A stretch of 64,000 bases of DNA from an uncultured Bartonella sp. (GTDB taxonomy: Bacteria; Pseudomonadota; Alphaproteobacteria; Rhizobiales; Rhizobiaceae). The notes beneath the pieces were generated by a model. That model saw only the letters and a program-made list of their open reading frames with translations. It was not told the origin of the DNA and did not search any database. Shown here in pieces: positions 8,916 through 18,142 of the stretch (positions within the stretch are counted from its first letter, which is position 1; each line of letters begins with the position of its first letter). A program made the translations under genes and the position numbers. The DNA lies in NCBI GenBank assembly GCA_945285915.1, contig CALYQL010000001.1, positions 1 to 64,000 of the forward strand, given 5' to 3'.

Positions 8916-9674
8916 TCAGGTAAATGACCTAATCAGACTGCCTACCAGCAGGTTCCAACCGTCTATCAAAACAAAGAATAATATTTTGAATGGCAATGAT
9001 ATGACTGTTGGAGGCAACATCATCATACCCATAGACATAGTTAATGTTGCCACGACAAGATCAATAACCAGAAATGGCAAAACAATTAAAAATCCTATTT
9101 CAAAACCACGGCGCAGTTCCGAAATCATGAAAGCCGGAACGAGAACCCGAAAATCCACCTGTTCGCCATTGCCCACTTTGAAAGATGGGTCCGCAAGATC
9201 AACAAACAGGTCAAGGTCTTTTTCTCGCACTTGGCCAAGCATAAATTCTCTGAACGGTTGGCCAATTTTATCCGCTGCCTGCTGCTCGGTGATCTCATTA
9301 TTGATTAATGGTTGCACGCCATCTGTCCAAGCCTGATTGAAGGTTGGTGCCATAACATAAAATGTCATGAATAGTGCCAATGATATCATTACAAGATTGG
9401 ATGGTGCTGTTTGCAGCCCCAAACCTGATCTCAACAATGAAAAAGCAATGGCAAAGCGGGTAAAGCTGGTTACCATAATCAACAAACCGGGTGCGACAGA
9501 CAATACAGTCAGCAACCCGAGAAGTTGGACAATTCGCCCACTCATGGTAGCACCACCTTGTGGAATAAGGTTGGACAGATTTTCAGCAGCCGAGGGCGCG
9601 CCTGCTTGTTGTGACCAAGCAACACCTATTCCACATAGAAAAATAGCAAATGTCAGAAATAAAAAGCGCTTCAT
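8916..9674 (-). CDS. fliP: Flagellar type III export gate protein FliP
   Basis: This 252-residue inner-membrane protein is part of the FliPQR export gate. It has a cleavable-type N-terminus (MKRFLFLTFAIFLCGIGVAWSQ) and the FliP signature. Visible elements include LVMISLALFMTFYVMAPTFNQAW, LVPAFMISELRRGFEIGFLIVLPFLVIDLVVA and the final MMMLPPTVISLPFKILFFVLIDGW. Four membrane segments are evident. It overlaps fliL by 4 nt and is the last gene of the flgF-to-fliP operon. Its partner fliR lies at 27832; fliQ is not in the window. Confidence 0.97.
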   Translation of the reverse strand: MKRFLFLTFAIFLCGIGVAWSQQAGAPSAAENLSNLIPQGGATMSGRIVQLLGLLTVLSVAPGLLIMVTSFTRFAIAFSLLRSGLGLQTAPSNLVMISLALFMTFYVMAPTFNQAWTDGVQPLINNEITEQQAADKIGQPFREFMLGQVREKDLDLFVDLADPSFKVGNGEQVDFRVLVPAFMISELRRGFEIGFLIVLPFLVIDLVVATLTMSMGMMMLPPTVISLPFKILFFVLIDGWNLLVGSLIRSFT

Positions 9675-10168
9675 TGCTCAACCACCAGACTTGAGATGAG
9701 AACACTTGTTACTTTGCCATCCGAGCGCGTGCGGGCTCGTTCCAACAGATCTTCACGCAAATTCATTAAACCCGATGCACCCTTGATTTGCGCAATTGTG
9801 CTATCTCTGAGAAACGCCAGAAAATCATTTGAAATTTCACTTGCTAATGCTGGTGAAATTATCTCACCAGGCTGTGCAACGAGGGCAGATTCCATTCTGA
9901 CCCAAGCATTTGTTGGGGCAGCCATATTTGTCAAAATTGGTGATAAAACCGTAACACTGTTATTAGACGATATTGTATCAGGCGTTTTTTCGACCTGATT
10001 TTTTTTCGTTTGTGTTGGTGGTGGAGCAAGCTGTTTACCGATTTGTGAACCTAAAAACCACCCACCGCCAGCGGCAACCAACGTTAAAACAGCGCCAGCG
10101 ATAAGAAGCGTTTTCAAATCGCCGTCTTTTTTACCCTTTATGCCATTTTTGTCAGGCAACTGTGCCAT
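9671..10168 (-). CDS. fliL: Flagellar basal body-associated protein FliL
   Basis: This 165-residue stator-associated protein has a short cytoplasmic N-terminus, one membrane helix at about residues 24-45 (TLLIAGAVLTLVAAGGGWFLG) and a periplasmic FliL domain. The domain ends RTRSDGKVTSVLISSLVVEQ, close to the usual FliL ending. It overlaps fliP. The gap to flgH is 145 nt, the widest in the distal part of this operon, and contains only a weak CCGAT/ATCGG hairpin (10228-10242). Confidence 0.9.
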   Translation of the reverse strand: MAQLPDKNGIKGKKDGDLKTLLIAGAVLTLVAAGGGWFLGSQIGKQLAPPPTQTKKNQVEKTPDTISSNNSVTVLSPILTNMAAPTNAWVRMESALVAQPGEIISPALASEISNDFLAFLRDSTIAQIKGASGLMNLREDLLERARTRSDGKVTSVLISSLVVEQ

Positions 10169-10313
10169 AAAAACCTCTTGCCCCCATCAGGCGCACGATT
10201 GGTACCAAATCTGTTTTCTTCATCATTCCGATGAATAATCGGGCTTTACCCTTTTCATAGTTTTGTAATTGCTGCAGTTCACGCACGTTAAAAACAGCAA
10301 TTTCGTCAATGCA

Positions 10314-11051
10314 TCAAAATGGTGCAATTTGATTGAGTATCTGTTGACCATATGGTGGCTGCTGGATTTCACTCATGCGACCACGTCCACCATATGAAAT
10401 TCTGGCTTCGGCTATTTTGTTATAATCGATCGTATTATTGCCGCTGATATCACGTGGGCGAACAACACCTGCGACGTTTAAAACGCGCAATTCATAGTTC
10501 ACGCGCACTTCCTGAGAGCCGTTGATGACCAAATTGCCATTCGGTAAAACATCCGTCACCACCGCGGCAACCGACAATCTTATGTCTTCCTTACGTTCAA
10601 CCTTGGCATCTCCCTTGGAATGAGCCGTTGAATCGCCATTAACACTACCGCTATTCTTACCAATTAATGGGTAAGTGGCTCCAACAGTGTATTTACCATT
10701 TGCATCACGCTTTAAATCACTCTTATTGTTCAAGTTGGCACGGTCATTAATGGAAATCTGCACAGTTAGCACGTCACCCGGTTTCATTGCTCGTGGGTCA
10801 CGATAAAAGCTATTGGAAGATGACCGATAAAGCGAATATTTGCTTTCTCTTGGTTTTGTTGGATAGATATCGGGGTTCATTGATGGTGCATATCCCAAAT
10901 CCGCGCGCACTGGCGAAAAATCAGGAACCGAATTAAAATCCTTGGTATTGTATGAGCAACTGGAAAGAATAGCCGCTGACACGCACAAACCTAATAGTGC
11001 GGTGGTACGATATGGGCTGACCAAAGTTGTTTTCATCTGCTTTACTCTCAT
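10314..11051 (-). CDS. flgH: Flagellar L-ring lipoprotein FlgH
   Basis: This 245-residue outer-membrane lipoprotein forms the L ring. The signal peptide ends in lipobox LSSC (ALLGLCVSAAILSSC). The FlgH core is visible as DPRAMKPGDVLTVQISINDRANLNNKSD, ending in VRPRDISGNNTIDYNKIAEARISYGGRGRMSEIQQPPYGQQILNQIAPF. The first ATG overlaps the motE stop as TAATG. A second ATG five codons on (MKTTLV) gives a more usual signal peptide. It pairs functionally with flgI in the same operon. Confidence 0.97.
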   Translation of the reverse strand: MRVKQMKTTLVSPYRTTALLGLCVSAAILSSCSYNTKDFNSVPDFSPVRADLGYAPSMNPDIYPTKPRESKYSLYRSSSNSFYRDPRAMKPGDVLTVQISINDRANLNNKSDLKRDANGKYTVGATYPLIGKNSGSVNGDSTAHSKGDAKVERKEDIRLSVAAVVTDVLPNGNLVINGSQEVRVNYELRVLNVAGVVRPRDISGNNTIDYNKIAEARISYGGRGRMSEIQQPPYGQQILNQIAPF

Positions 11052-11683
11052 TATTGGCCTACCTTTGCAGCATTGGGTGCAGGTTTATTTTCCGGCGCCA
11101 CTTTTTGCGCACTCACTAAAACCTTCGTCAAATTTGCCGACTTTTCTGGCGGCAATTCATTCATAATCGCGCTGGAAACACGTGGACTAAGCTTCAATAT
11201 TATAGATGCGGCAGCAAAATCATCGACCAATGCCAATTGTGCAGCAGCAGCATCTGGACGCATTTTTGAAATAATATTGACCAGCGAATCCTGTGCCTTT
11301 GCTAAAAACTCATTTCGCTTGTTCAACCAATTTTCGTAATCTTGCCGCTTTTCCTCAAGCACCTTTATGCGCTCATCAATCTGTGCGCGTAACTGTTGTA
11401 ATTGCTGGCTTTGCAATTCAAATCGCGCATCAGCGGCCTGACTGTCTATATTGCCACAAAATCTTGAAATTTCGTCTTGTGACGCATTGCTTGATGGCAG
11501 TCCGTTATTGCTACTGGATGGTGATGGTGCCTGATTATTTGATGGCGTATTTTGCCCCGACTGTGTCTGTGCGGGCAAGGTATTGTTCGGCGTTGTTGGA
11601 GTTTGCGCCTGCATATCCAATATGCCTGCAACAAAACTGGTTGCTGCTATAACGACAAAAAACTTACGACGACCGATTATCAT
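11051..11683 (-). CDS. motE: MotE-type flagellar motility protein (MotC chaperone of rhizobia)
   Basis: This 210-residue secreted protein begins with a signal peptide (MIIGRRKFFVVIAATSFVAGILDMQAQ). A Pro/Asn/Ser-rich linker follows, then a coiled coil (LQSQQLQQLRAQIDERIKVLEEKRQDYENWLNKRNEF). The C-terminal domain is the MgtE-N/MotE type (ISKMRPDAAAAQLALVDDFAAASIILKLSPRVSSAIMNELPPEKSANLTKV). Sinorhizobium MotE is reported to assist MotC folding in the periplasm. Its place between flgI and flgH is the conserved rhizobial position. It overlaps both neighbours. Confidence 0.9.
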   Translation of the reverse strand: MIIGRRKFFVVIAATSFVAGILDMQAQTPTTPNNTLPAQTQSGQNTPSNNQAPSPSSSNNGLPSSNASQDEISRFCGNIDSQAADARFELQSQQLQQLRAQIDERIKVLEEKRQDYENWLNKRNEFLAKAQDSLVNIISKMRPDAAAAQLALVDDFAAASIILKLSPRVSSAIMNELPPEKSANLTKVLVSAQKVAPENKPAPNAAKVGQ

Positions 11684-12906
11684 TGGACTACAAGCTCCGC
11701 ATGAAGAGCGCCTGAAGTTTTAATGGCTTGAAGAATTGCGATAATACCAGTTGGTTTAACACCAATCTGATTTAAACCCTTGACAAGGTTATCGAGGTCG
11801 GTGCCACCGAGAATACCGATATTTGATGTTTGCTCATGCGCGTCAACTGATGTCTGTGGCAACACAGCCGTATCACCGGTTTCACTAAAGGGTTCGGGCT
11901 GCGAGGCATAAGGTGTTTCTGTAACACGGACTGTCAAACTGCCATGTGAAATAGCAACTCGTGACACACGAACCTTCTCACCAATGACCACTGTACCTGT
12001 CCGCTCGTCAACAACGACACGTGCGACTTCATCCGTAGGTATCGGCAAACCTTCAATTTCAGCAATAAAGCGTGCTGCTGAAATGCTTTGTGGTTTTTTT
12101 AGAACAACGGTTTTCGCATCACGCTCTTTGGCAACCACCAAATGATAACGCTGATTGGCAAAGATATTTATGAGATCGGCAACACGAATAGCCGTCGAGA
12201 AATCAGGATTATGTAATTCCAATACAATTTCTGCGTCCTTATTGAAATTACCTTCTACTTTTCGCTCAACCAACGCACCATTGGGAATACGCCCTGAAGT
12301 GGGCACACCTTGTGTAACGGATTCGGCTTGTCCTTGTGCAGCAAATCCTGAAATAATAAGGTTACCTTGTGCAACAGCATAAGTTTCGCCATCTGCCCCA
12401 AGCAAAGGCGTCATTACCAATGTTCCTCCTTGTAGGGATTTTGCATCACCTAATGAAGAAACGCTTACATCAATGCGTGAACCTGGTGTTGCAAAAGGTG
12501 GAATATCAGCGGTTACAATAACCGCTGCAATATTATTGGCACGTGAAGCACCTGCTGGAGGACTGATCCCAAGATTATCCAACATTGCGCGTAAGGATTG
12601 TTCCGTAAATGGTGAGTTTCTGAGTGAATCGCCCGTACCATTGAGACCGATTACCAAACCATAACCAACCAATTGGTTGTCACGCACACCCTGTATCTCG
12701 GCAATATCTTTTAATCTGGCAACCACCCCAGGACGAGCAAGATCGGAATAGCGCAATTTTGCCGGATCACCGCCAGATCCAAGCCATGAAGCATCGCTTG
12801 CTGCTTCTGAATTGAAACGGCGAACATTCTTACCGCCCTCGTCGGCGAAAGCTGGCAATATACTAAGCAAAATACTTAGTATGAAGCATAGATAACGACC
12901 TATCAT
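11680..12906 (-). CDS. flgI: Flagellar P-ring protein FlgI
   Basis: This 408-residue periplasmic protein forms the P ring around the rod. The signal peptide is MIGRYLCFILSILLSILPAFADEG. It is followed by the FlgI family sequence ARLKDIAEIQGVRDNQLVGYGLVIGLNGTGDSLRNSPFT and later PVSSLGDA-type and GGTLVMTPLLGADGETYAVAQG blocks. The C-terminus, LNQIGVKPTGIIAILQAIKTSGALHAELVVQ, is diagnostic. ATGA overlaps with flgA upstream and motE downstream indicate coupled translation. Confidence 0.97.
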   Translation of the reverse strand: MIGRYLCFILSILLSILPAFADEGGKNVRRFNSEAASDASWLGSGGDPAKLRYSDLARPGVVARLKDIAEIQGVRDNQLVGYGLVIGLNGTGDSLRNSPFTEQSLRAMLDNLGISPPAGASRANNIAAVIVTADIPPFATPGSRIDVSVSSLGDAKSLQGGTLVMTPLLGADGETYAVAQGNLIISGFAAQGQAESVTQGVPTSGRIPNGALVERKVEGNFNKDAEIVLELHNPDFSTAIRVADLINIFANQRYHLVVAKERDAKTVVLKKPQSISAARFIAEIEGLPIPTDEVARVVVDERTGTVVIGEKVRVSRVAISHGSLTVRVTETPYASQPEPFSETGDTAVLPQTSVDAHEQTSNIGILGGTDLDNLVKGLNQIGVKPTGIIAILQAIKTSGALHAELVVQ

Positions 12907-13364
12907 TGTCCACCCACCCTGACGCTGCCATCGGACAATACTGTGCCGGTAATAATTCTGCCTGAATCGATATTTCTGACCTTTATAAAATCCCCGGCAC
13001 TCCCCGGTTGTAGCGAAACACCGGTGGCTGTAATCACCAAATCACCAGCGCTAAATACCAGTCGTATGGATTGTCCACGGTCAATCAATACAGGCTCTCC
13101 CAAAGCCGATAATGAAATTGGCCGACCGGCAGTTAATGTGCGCTTAGCAACCTTATGCAATGCCTGACTTATATCGGTTACATAAAGGGGGATGGCATCG
13201 GCCTTGATATAAAACATCCTTTCACTTAACCCGACTTCGCTGATCGGTTGACCAGCATAAACTGTTCGCGTGGGAACAAGAAAGCCGACTCTATCTGCAT
13301 ATGCTTGTGTCAATGAAAAGACAGACAATAAAAAACCAGCAAATAGCAGTGAAAGTTTATTCAT
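12903..13364 (-). CDS. flgA: Flagellar P-ring assembly chaperone FlgA
   Basis: This 153-residue periplasmic chaperone has a signal peptide (to about residue 23, TQAYA). A SAF-type domain follows (VLVPTRTVYAGQPISEVGL), then DRGQSIRLVFSAGDLVITATGVSLQPGSAGDFIKVRNIDSGRIITGTVLSDGSVRV, the standard FlgA ending. It is the short form typical of alphaproteobacteria. It lies directly between flgG and flgI, its client. Confidence 0.95.
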   Translation of the reverse strand: MNKLSLLFAGFLLSVFSLTQAYADRVGFLVPTRTVYAGQPISEVGLSERMFYIKADAIPLYVTDISQALHKVAKRTLTAGRPISLSALGEPVLIDRGQSIRLVFSAGDLVITATGVSLQPGSAGDFIKVRNIDSGRIITGTVLSDGSVRVGGQ

Positions 13365-13371
13365 TTTTCGA

Positions 13372-14175
13372 TTACCTTAGATTTTTCGAAACAACAGCAG
13401 ACATTTCATCGGCTGCCTGAATAACTTTTGAATTCATTTCATAAGCACGTTGTGCCGCTATCAGTTCAGTAATTTCTTTAACCGGATCAACGTTTGATGC
13501 TTCGAGATAATTTTGCATAACAGTACCAAAATTCTCTTCTCCCGGATTACCAGCAATGGGCGCTCCTGAAGCCTGCGTTTCCCGAAACAGGTTGTCTCCA
13601 ACCGGTTCCAAGCCTGCTTCATTGGTAAAATTGATAAGGTTCAAACGTCCTGCTTCAACTGGTGCAGCATCGGCATCTGGTTGGTAAGTAATAGTTCCAT
13701 CGGCACTTACTGAAATAATGCCATTTTTGCCAATTTCATTGGGAACAGTAATAACCGGCTGAACGAGATTACCATCAAGCGTCACAAGCTGACCATTTTC
13801 ATTCAGATTGAATGCACCGGCACGGGTATAGAATGTATTGCCATTCGGATCCTGAATTTCAAACCAGCCACGCCCTTTAATTGCCATGTCTAGAGAATTG
13901 TTTGTCTGAATGAATGAGCCTTGCATATTAAGCTTGCGAACAGCTGCCGTACGCACACCCAATCCAACGATTGCCCCTTCAGGGATCGTTGCCTCATTCA
14001 TCATGTTGGGAACACCAACCGCCCGATCAGTTGTGTACATCAGATCAGAAAATTCAGCACGAGACCGTTTATAACCCGTTGTATTAATATTGGCAATGTT
14101 GTTGGCAATAACATCAAGATTGGTCTGCTGCGCATTCATACCCGTTGCAGCAATTGATAAAGATCTCATAACCAT
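13372..14175 (-). CDS. flgG: Flagellar distal rod protein FlgG
   Basis: This 267-residue rod protein begins [45 protein letters not shown], the flagellar rod/hook N-terminal signature. It ends with [46 protein letters not shown], the matching C-terminal helix. AAGGAA lies upstream of the ATG at 14175. It belongs to the rod operon with fliE, flgB, flgC and flgF. Confidence 0.97.
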   Translation of the reverse strand: MVMRSLSIAATGMNAQQTNLDVIANNIANINTTGYKRSRAEFSDLMYTTDRAVGVPNMMNEATIPEGAIVGLGVRTAAVRKLNMQGSFIQTNNSLDMAIKGRGWFEIQDPNGNTFYTRAGAFNLNENGQLVTLDGNLVQPVITVPNEIGKNGIISVSADGTITYQPDADAAPVEAGRLNLINFTNEAGLEPVGDNLFRETQASGAPIAGNPGEENFGTVMQNYLEASNVDPVKEITELIAAQRAYEMNSKVIQAADEMSAVVSKNLR

Positions 14176-14227
14176 GGGTCTGTTCCTTAATTTTTAGGAC
14201 TTGGCATCAAAAACAACGCGCAAGCTG

Positions 14228-14578
14228 CTAGATCTGCATGCGGCTTACTTCCAAATAAGCCTGAACAATCTTGTCGCGTATCGCGATTGCTGTGTTCAAT
14301 GAACGCTCCGCATCCATAACTGAATTGACGACTTCTCGAACGGATACATCGTCACCTGCCATTTTTTGCATCGACAATGTTTCCGCTTTTCCAAGATTGT
14401 CACTGACCGATCCGGTTATTTCAGCTAAAACCTGATCAAAGCTTGGTGTTTTAACATCGCCATTTTGACCTAGAGTTTGCGTATTCTGTGTAACATTTTG
14501 GCTTGAATTCGCACCCTGCGTTTGGCCTAGCCGTTCCAGTGCCATACGTGTTGTTGCGGAGGTAAGCGATTGAATCAT
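14228..14578 (-). CDS. fliE: Flagellar hook-basal body complex protein FliE
   Basis: This 116-residue protein is the adaptor between MS ring and rod. The FliE region begins around residue 45 ([31 protein letters not shown]). It ends [37 protein letters not shown], the family signature. The start lies 2 nt after the stop of a 62-aa ORF whose end contains the AGGA ribosome-binding sequence. This suggests translational coupling. Confidence 0.95.
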   Translation of the reverse strand: MIQSLTSATTRMALERLGQTQGANSSQNVTQNTQTLGQNGDVKTPSFDQVLAEITGSVSDNLGKAETLSMQKMAGDDVSVREVVNSVMDAERSLNTAIAIRDKIVQAYLEVSRMQI

Positions 14579-14580
14579 CC

Positions 14581-14769
14581 TTAAATTCCTGTCCGTTTAA
14601 ATGTACCAGCTATCAGATGCGCCGAACGTCTTATGACCTCCAAATCATCTTTATAAGAATGACCGATTTCGTCATGAATACTGTTGCCGTTGCTATTTTG
14701 CCCGTCGTGCTCGAGAGTTTTTTTTACAATTGGATCGGTCGCATGCGTTTCCAACAACCCTTTTTGCAT
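14581..14769 (-). CDS. Small unrecognised protein between flgC and fliE
   Basis: This 62-residue ORF fills the flgC-fliE gap. Its ATG is 4 nt after the flgC stop, with AGAGGA overlapping the end of flgC. Its stop is 2 nt before fliE. The product is hydrophilic, polar and His/Lys/Asp-rich ([19 protein letters not shown]), with no signal or membrane helix. The C-terminal third ([20 protein letters not shown]) looks helical. I do not recognise a family. Tight packing supports translation, but it could be a spacer ORF. Confidence 0.55.
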   Translation of the reverse strand: MQKGLLETHATDPIVKKTLEHDGQNSNGNSIHDEIGHSYKDDLEVIRRSAHLIAGTFKRTGI

Positions 14770-14773
14770 TTGC

Positions 14774-15190
14774 TTATCCTCTCAATAAATCGATCGTTTG
14801 CGAGACAAGATCACGCGCTTGACGGACAACTTGCAAATTTGCTTCATAAGACCGGTTGGCTTCACGCATATCTGCCATTTCGATGACAGCATTCACATTA
14901 GGGTATTTTACATTTCCATTTGCATCTGCTGCGGGGTGCCCCGGTTCATACTTCACAATGTAAGGTGCTTTATCCCGACCAATTGTTGTAACTTCAACGC
15001 CTTGCGCATCTGCATAAGGGTTAAGAGTGGCTTCAAAGCTTACAATTTTACGCTGGTAAGGCGCCGCGCCTGTAGTAGCCCCAGTGGAATTAGCATTAGC
15101 CATATTTTCAGCAATAATACGAAGCCGCGTTGATTGTGCAGATAGCCCTGTTGAGGCTACACGTCCGGCTGCAACAAGTGGATCAGACAT
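14774..15190 (-). CDS. flgC: Flagellar proximal rod protein FlgC
   Basis: This 138-residue rod protein has the N-terminal rod motif (RVASTGLSAQSTRLRIIAENMANANSTGA) and the C-terminal TMADMREANRSYEANLQVVRQARDLVSQTIDLLRG-type helix. An AAAGGAGG site overlaps the end of flgB. Length equals that of usual FlgC. It lies between flgB and the 62-aa ORF. Confidence 0.97.
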   Translation of the reverse strand: MSDPLVAAGRVASTGLSAQSTRLRIIAENMANANSTGATTGAAPYQRKIVSFEATLNPYADAQGVEVTTIGRDKAPYIVKYEPGHPAADANGNVKYPNVNAVIEMADMREANRSYEANLQVVRQARDLVSQTIDLLRG

Positions 15191-15192
15191 AA

Positions 15193-15579
15193 TTACGATC
15201 CTCCTTTGACTGTCGCCATCATCATGCGATGAAAAGCTTTTACAATAACCGTATTGAGTGACATATCTTGGCCAATTTCACCGCCCTTACGCATTTCATC
15301 TTCAAGATCGACATTATTGCCTGAATGCGTTGTCTCGATTGTATCTTGCGGACGCATGGCACGGGCTTCCATCCCGTTATCTGTCACATCCATATGCGCA
15401 ACGTTAGTTACCGTCATGGCCATAGTGTTATTTTGAAGAACAGAAGAGAAATCCTGCACGTCACGGGCTTTATATCCCGGCGTATTAACATTCGCGACAT
15501 TGCTGGCAACAGCCTTCTGGCGGGCTGCCAACCACTCAGCTTGCTTGTTCGCTATATCAAAAAGTTTTACTGGACCCAT
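15193..15579 (-). CDS. flgB: Flagellar proximal rod protein FlgB
   Basis: This 128-residue rod protein carries LFDIANKQAEWLAARQKAVASNVANVNTPGYKARDV at the N-terminus, the rod signature. It ends EDEMRKGGEIGQDMSLNTVIVKAFHRMMMATVKGGS. The 191-nt gap upstream, before the 306-aa gene, has no ORF. It may hold a promoter, since the rest of the operon is nearly gapless. Confidence 0.97.
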   Translation of the reverse strand: MGPVKLFDIANKQAEWLAARQKAVASNVANVNTPGYKARDVQDFSSVLQNNTMAMTVTNVAHMDVTDNGMEARAMRPQDTIETTHSGNNVDLEDEMRKGGEIGQDMSLNTVIVKAFHRMMMATVKGGS

Positions 15580-15770
15580 TTGTTTTCTGCTCTCTTAATC
15601 TCACAAGAGAGTAGATCAGCAAACTTGCGCGAGACTTGCGGTTTGTGAAAATCTTGAAAAATATATTTTACCGGAAGCAACAATCTAGTTTTTATGTTTG
15701 AAGAAAAGTTCAGTATTTCCAAGTAAAACTATATTCAGAACCTATTTTTTTAACTAGAACCGTCGGTAAA

Positions 15771-16691
15771 TTATCCAGCAACTGGCACAGAGCCATGTGT
15801 TGTTTTTAATTCAAGCTTTCCGCTTTGTTTGTCTCTAATGGCGTGCATGTAACGGCTACCATCAGGCAAAGTGCTGCCAGGAGCTGCAAACCAGTACCCA
15901 TGCTCATATTCTATCATTGCCATACCATTAACCACTTGTTTGACAACAAAAGACTTTGTTTTTGATGCAACAGGTTTTGATGTCTTGGTATATTGTGCTG
16001 GTATTTTAGCCTTTGGTAGACCTTTACCATTCGACATAATGGCTTCCGTTGAGTCATAATCATACTTTGCATTGGGATTAACGCGATCAATCGGCTCAAA
16101 TCTAACCTTTTTATATTGTTTTGAATGTGTTTGATTGTCCGTACCGTCACTTGAAGCCAATACTTGATCAGAAGCCCCTTCTGCACCCCTTCCTTGAAAA
16201 TGATAGGCAATAAACGGCAAACTACCACACCCGATAGCCAAGGCTATCGTACCTGCCCGAATAACCGCATCGGCTGAATGAAAAATACCAAGTATCATGC
16301 TGCCCTTAATATTGCCGAATATGCCGGCAAGCCCAATTGTTTCCAAACCAACGGCTCCAGCAGAGAAAACAGAAAATTTTTTGTTCTTTTTCTGTTTTAC
16401 ATCATCATTGTCGATAGTCTCGTCCAACACATTGATTGCGTTGTCCGCATTATTTACTTGTGACCGCCGCCATATTTTAAACCACGCCCTCGTTGGACGA
16501 TTGTTTTTCTCGGTTTTCATAAAAGCGACGCGTTCTGTTTCCAGAGCTTCAAGATTATGGATGACATCAGCCAATTGATCTTCTGTTTCTCGCCGATGTG
16601 CTTTACCACCCTGTTGGTCAGAGCTTTGCGAGAAATCAAATTTTTTTTCATCAGGCTCAAATCGCGGTTCTGATTTGATAAAATCCGGCAT
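15771..16691 (-). CDS. Unrecognised flagellar-cluster protein with one central hydrophobic segment
   Basis: This 306-residue protein lies 12 nt after fliI. Residues 1-110 are charged and hydrophilic, with a short coiled segment (RETEDQLADVIHNLEALETERVAF). A hydrophobic stretch at about residues 115-165 (VGLETIGLAGIFGN, then AGTIALAIGCGSLPFIAYHF) probably spans the membrane. The C-terminal 60 residues (VVNGMAMIEYEHGYWFAAPGSTLPDGSRYMHAI) look like a compact beta domain, reminiscent of short periplasmic domains. The position between fliI and flgB suggests a basal-body or export-related role. I cannot name a family. Confidence 0.75.
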   Translation of the reverse strand: MPDFIKSEPRFEPDEKKFDFSQSSDQQGGKAHRRETEDQLADVIHNLEALETERVAFMKTEKNNRPTRAWFKIWRRSQVNNADNAINVLDETIDNDDVKQKKNKKFSVFSAGAVGLETIGLAGIFGNIKGSMILGIFHSADAVIRAGTIALAIGCGSLPFIAYHFQGRGAEGASDQVLASSDGTDNQTHSKQYKKVRFEPIDRVNPNAKYDYDSTEAIMSNGKGLPKAKIPAQYTKTSKPVASKTKSFVVKQVVNGMAMIEYEHGYWFAAPGSTLPDGSRYMHAIRDKQSGKLELKTTHGSVPVAG

Positions 16692-16703
16692 ATTTTCTAC
16701 TCT

Positions 16704-18092
16704 TTACGCCTTTTCCGCCAATTGTGGCTTTAAGGCTTTTGCCAAATCATCATAAGGATCCTTAGAAATTGGTGTGTCGGGTCCTTGGTTCATTGCCGCA
16801 TAAATGCGTGGCACCATGACAATTGCTTGATCTAATATGGCATCAGAGCCTGCGCGATAGGCGCCCATGGCACGAAGATCACGCGTTTCTTCATAGCGTG
16901 AAATCATTTCCTTTAAACTTTGTACCAATTTTTTCTGGTCAGGTGTCCAGCTATGCGGTGCCAAGCGTGATATTGAGGTCGGAATGTCAATTGCGGGATA
17001 ACGTCCTTGAGCGGCAATGGAACGGTCAAGAACAATATGGCCGTCAAGAATACCTCTGATAGAATCCGCTATCGGATCATTATGGTCATCACCATCAACA
17101 AGCACTGCATATATGCCGGTAATTGACCCCTTTCCTTCGGGTCCTGGACCAGCGCGCTCAAGCAAGCGTGGTAATTGGCTGAATACACTTGGCGGAAAAC
17201 CACGTGATACCGGGGGTTCTCCAGCCGCTATTGCCACTTCACGCGCAGCCAAGGCATAGCGTGTCACAGAATCGACCATTAGCAACACATTGTCCCCTAA
17301 TGAACAAAAATATTCGGCTATTGTCGTCGCGGTAGCGGGGGCAAGACGGCGCATCATGGGGCTTTCATCGCCAGTTGCAACGACGGTAACAACTTTCGAA
17401 AGTTTTCCTTTCATTGTGTCGTCAAGCATATCGCGAACTTCGCGTCCGCGCTCTCCTGTCAATGCCAGTACAACCGTGTCGAATGCATCTGTTTGCGTCA
17501 TCATTGCCAGGAGTGTTGATTTACCGACACCAGAACCCGCAAAGATACCAATACGTTGGCCAAAACATAAAGGTGTGAAAATATCTATCACTTTTACACC
17601 TGTTTTGAGCCCATTGCCGACACGTGCACGTTTTAATGCTGGTGGAGCATGGGTTTCAACTGCCATTTGAGTTGAACCAGATATGATCGGCCCTTTATCA
17701 TCAATTGCTTCTCCCAAAGCATTAACCACTCTGCCGCGCCATGTTTCATCAGGCGCGACAAATAAAGGGCCATTTGGAAAAACAGATGCACATAATGATG
17801 GGATAACAGTTTCATCATATGGCTTTATTAAAACATGATCTTCATTGACGCGGATAATCTCACCACGCCCCGTTCTGTCGCCGCAATCTATCAAGACACT
17901 ATCGCCAAGGGAAACAAGGTCGGATAATCCACGAGCCGCAACAGCCGTGCGTGAAACATCGTTGACTATGCCGCCATTGCATACCAATAAAGATGGATGC
18001 TTTTCTTGACATTGAGCAAAAGCCGAGAGAAGCGACAAAGCGTTTGTCGCCTTCCTAGTCGGGCAGTCTTTGTTCGCATTGGTATCTTGCAT
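16704..18092 (-). CDS. fliI: Flagellar type III export ATPase FliI
   Basis: This 462-residue ATPase energises flagellar export. An N-terminal beta-barrel region is followed by the F1-beta-like catalytic domain. The Walker A motif GSGVGKST lies at residues 186-193, the GERGREVRD motif follows, and Walker B is NVLLMVDSVTR. Length and order are typical. The presumed regulator (FliH-like, 4319) and FliJ-like protein (27437) are encoded elsewhere in the window. The gene lies 50 nt after flgF. Confidence 0.97.
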   Translation of the reverse strand: MQDTNANKDCPTRKATNALSLLSAFAQCQEKHPSLLVCNGGIVNDVSRTAVAARGLSDLVSLGDSVLIDCGDRTGRGEIIRVNEDHVLIKPYDETVIPSLCASVFPNGPLFVAPDETWRGRVVNALGEAIDDKGPIISGSTQMAVETHAPPALKRARVGNGLKTGVKVIDIFTPLCFGQRIGIFAGSGVGKSTLLAMMTQTDAFDTVVLALTGERGREVRDMLDDTMKGKLSKVVTVVATGDESPMMRRLAPATATTIAEYFCSLGDNVLLMVDSVTRYALAAREVAIAAGEPPVSRGFPPSVFSQLPRLLERAGPGPEGKGSITGIYAVLVDGDDHNDPIADSIRGILDGHIVLDRSIAAQGRYPAIDIPTSISRLAPHSWTPDQKKLVQSLKEMISRYEETRDLRAMGAYRAGSDAILDQAIVMVPRIYAAMNQGPDTPISKDPYDDLAKALKPQLAEKA

Positions 18093-18142
18093 AGAATAAG
18101 ACCTGATTACGTCTTCGCCATCAAAATTGTTTCTTCAAACGT

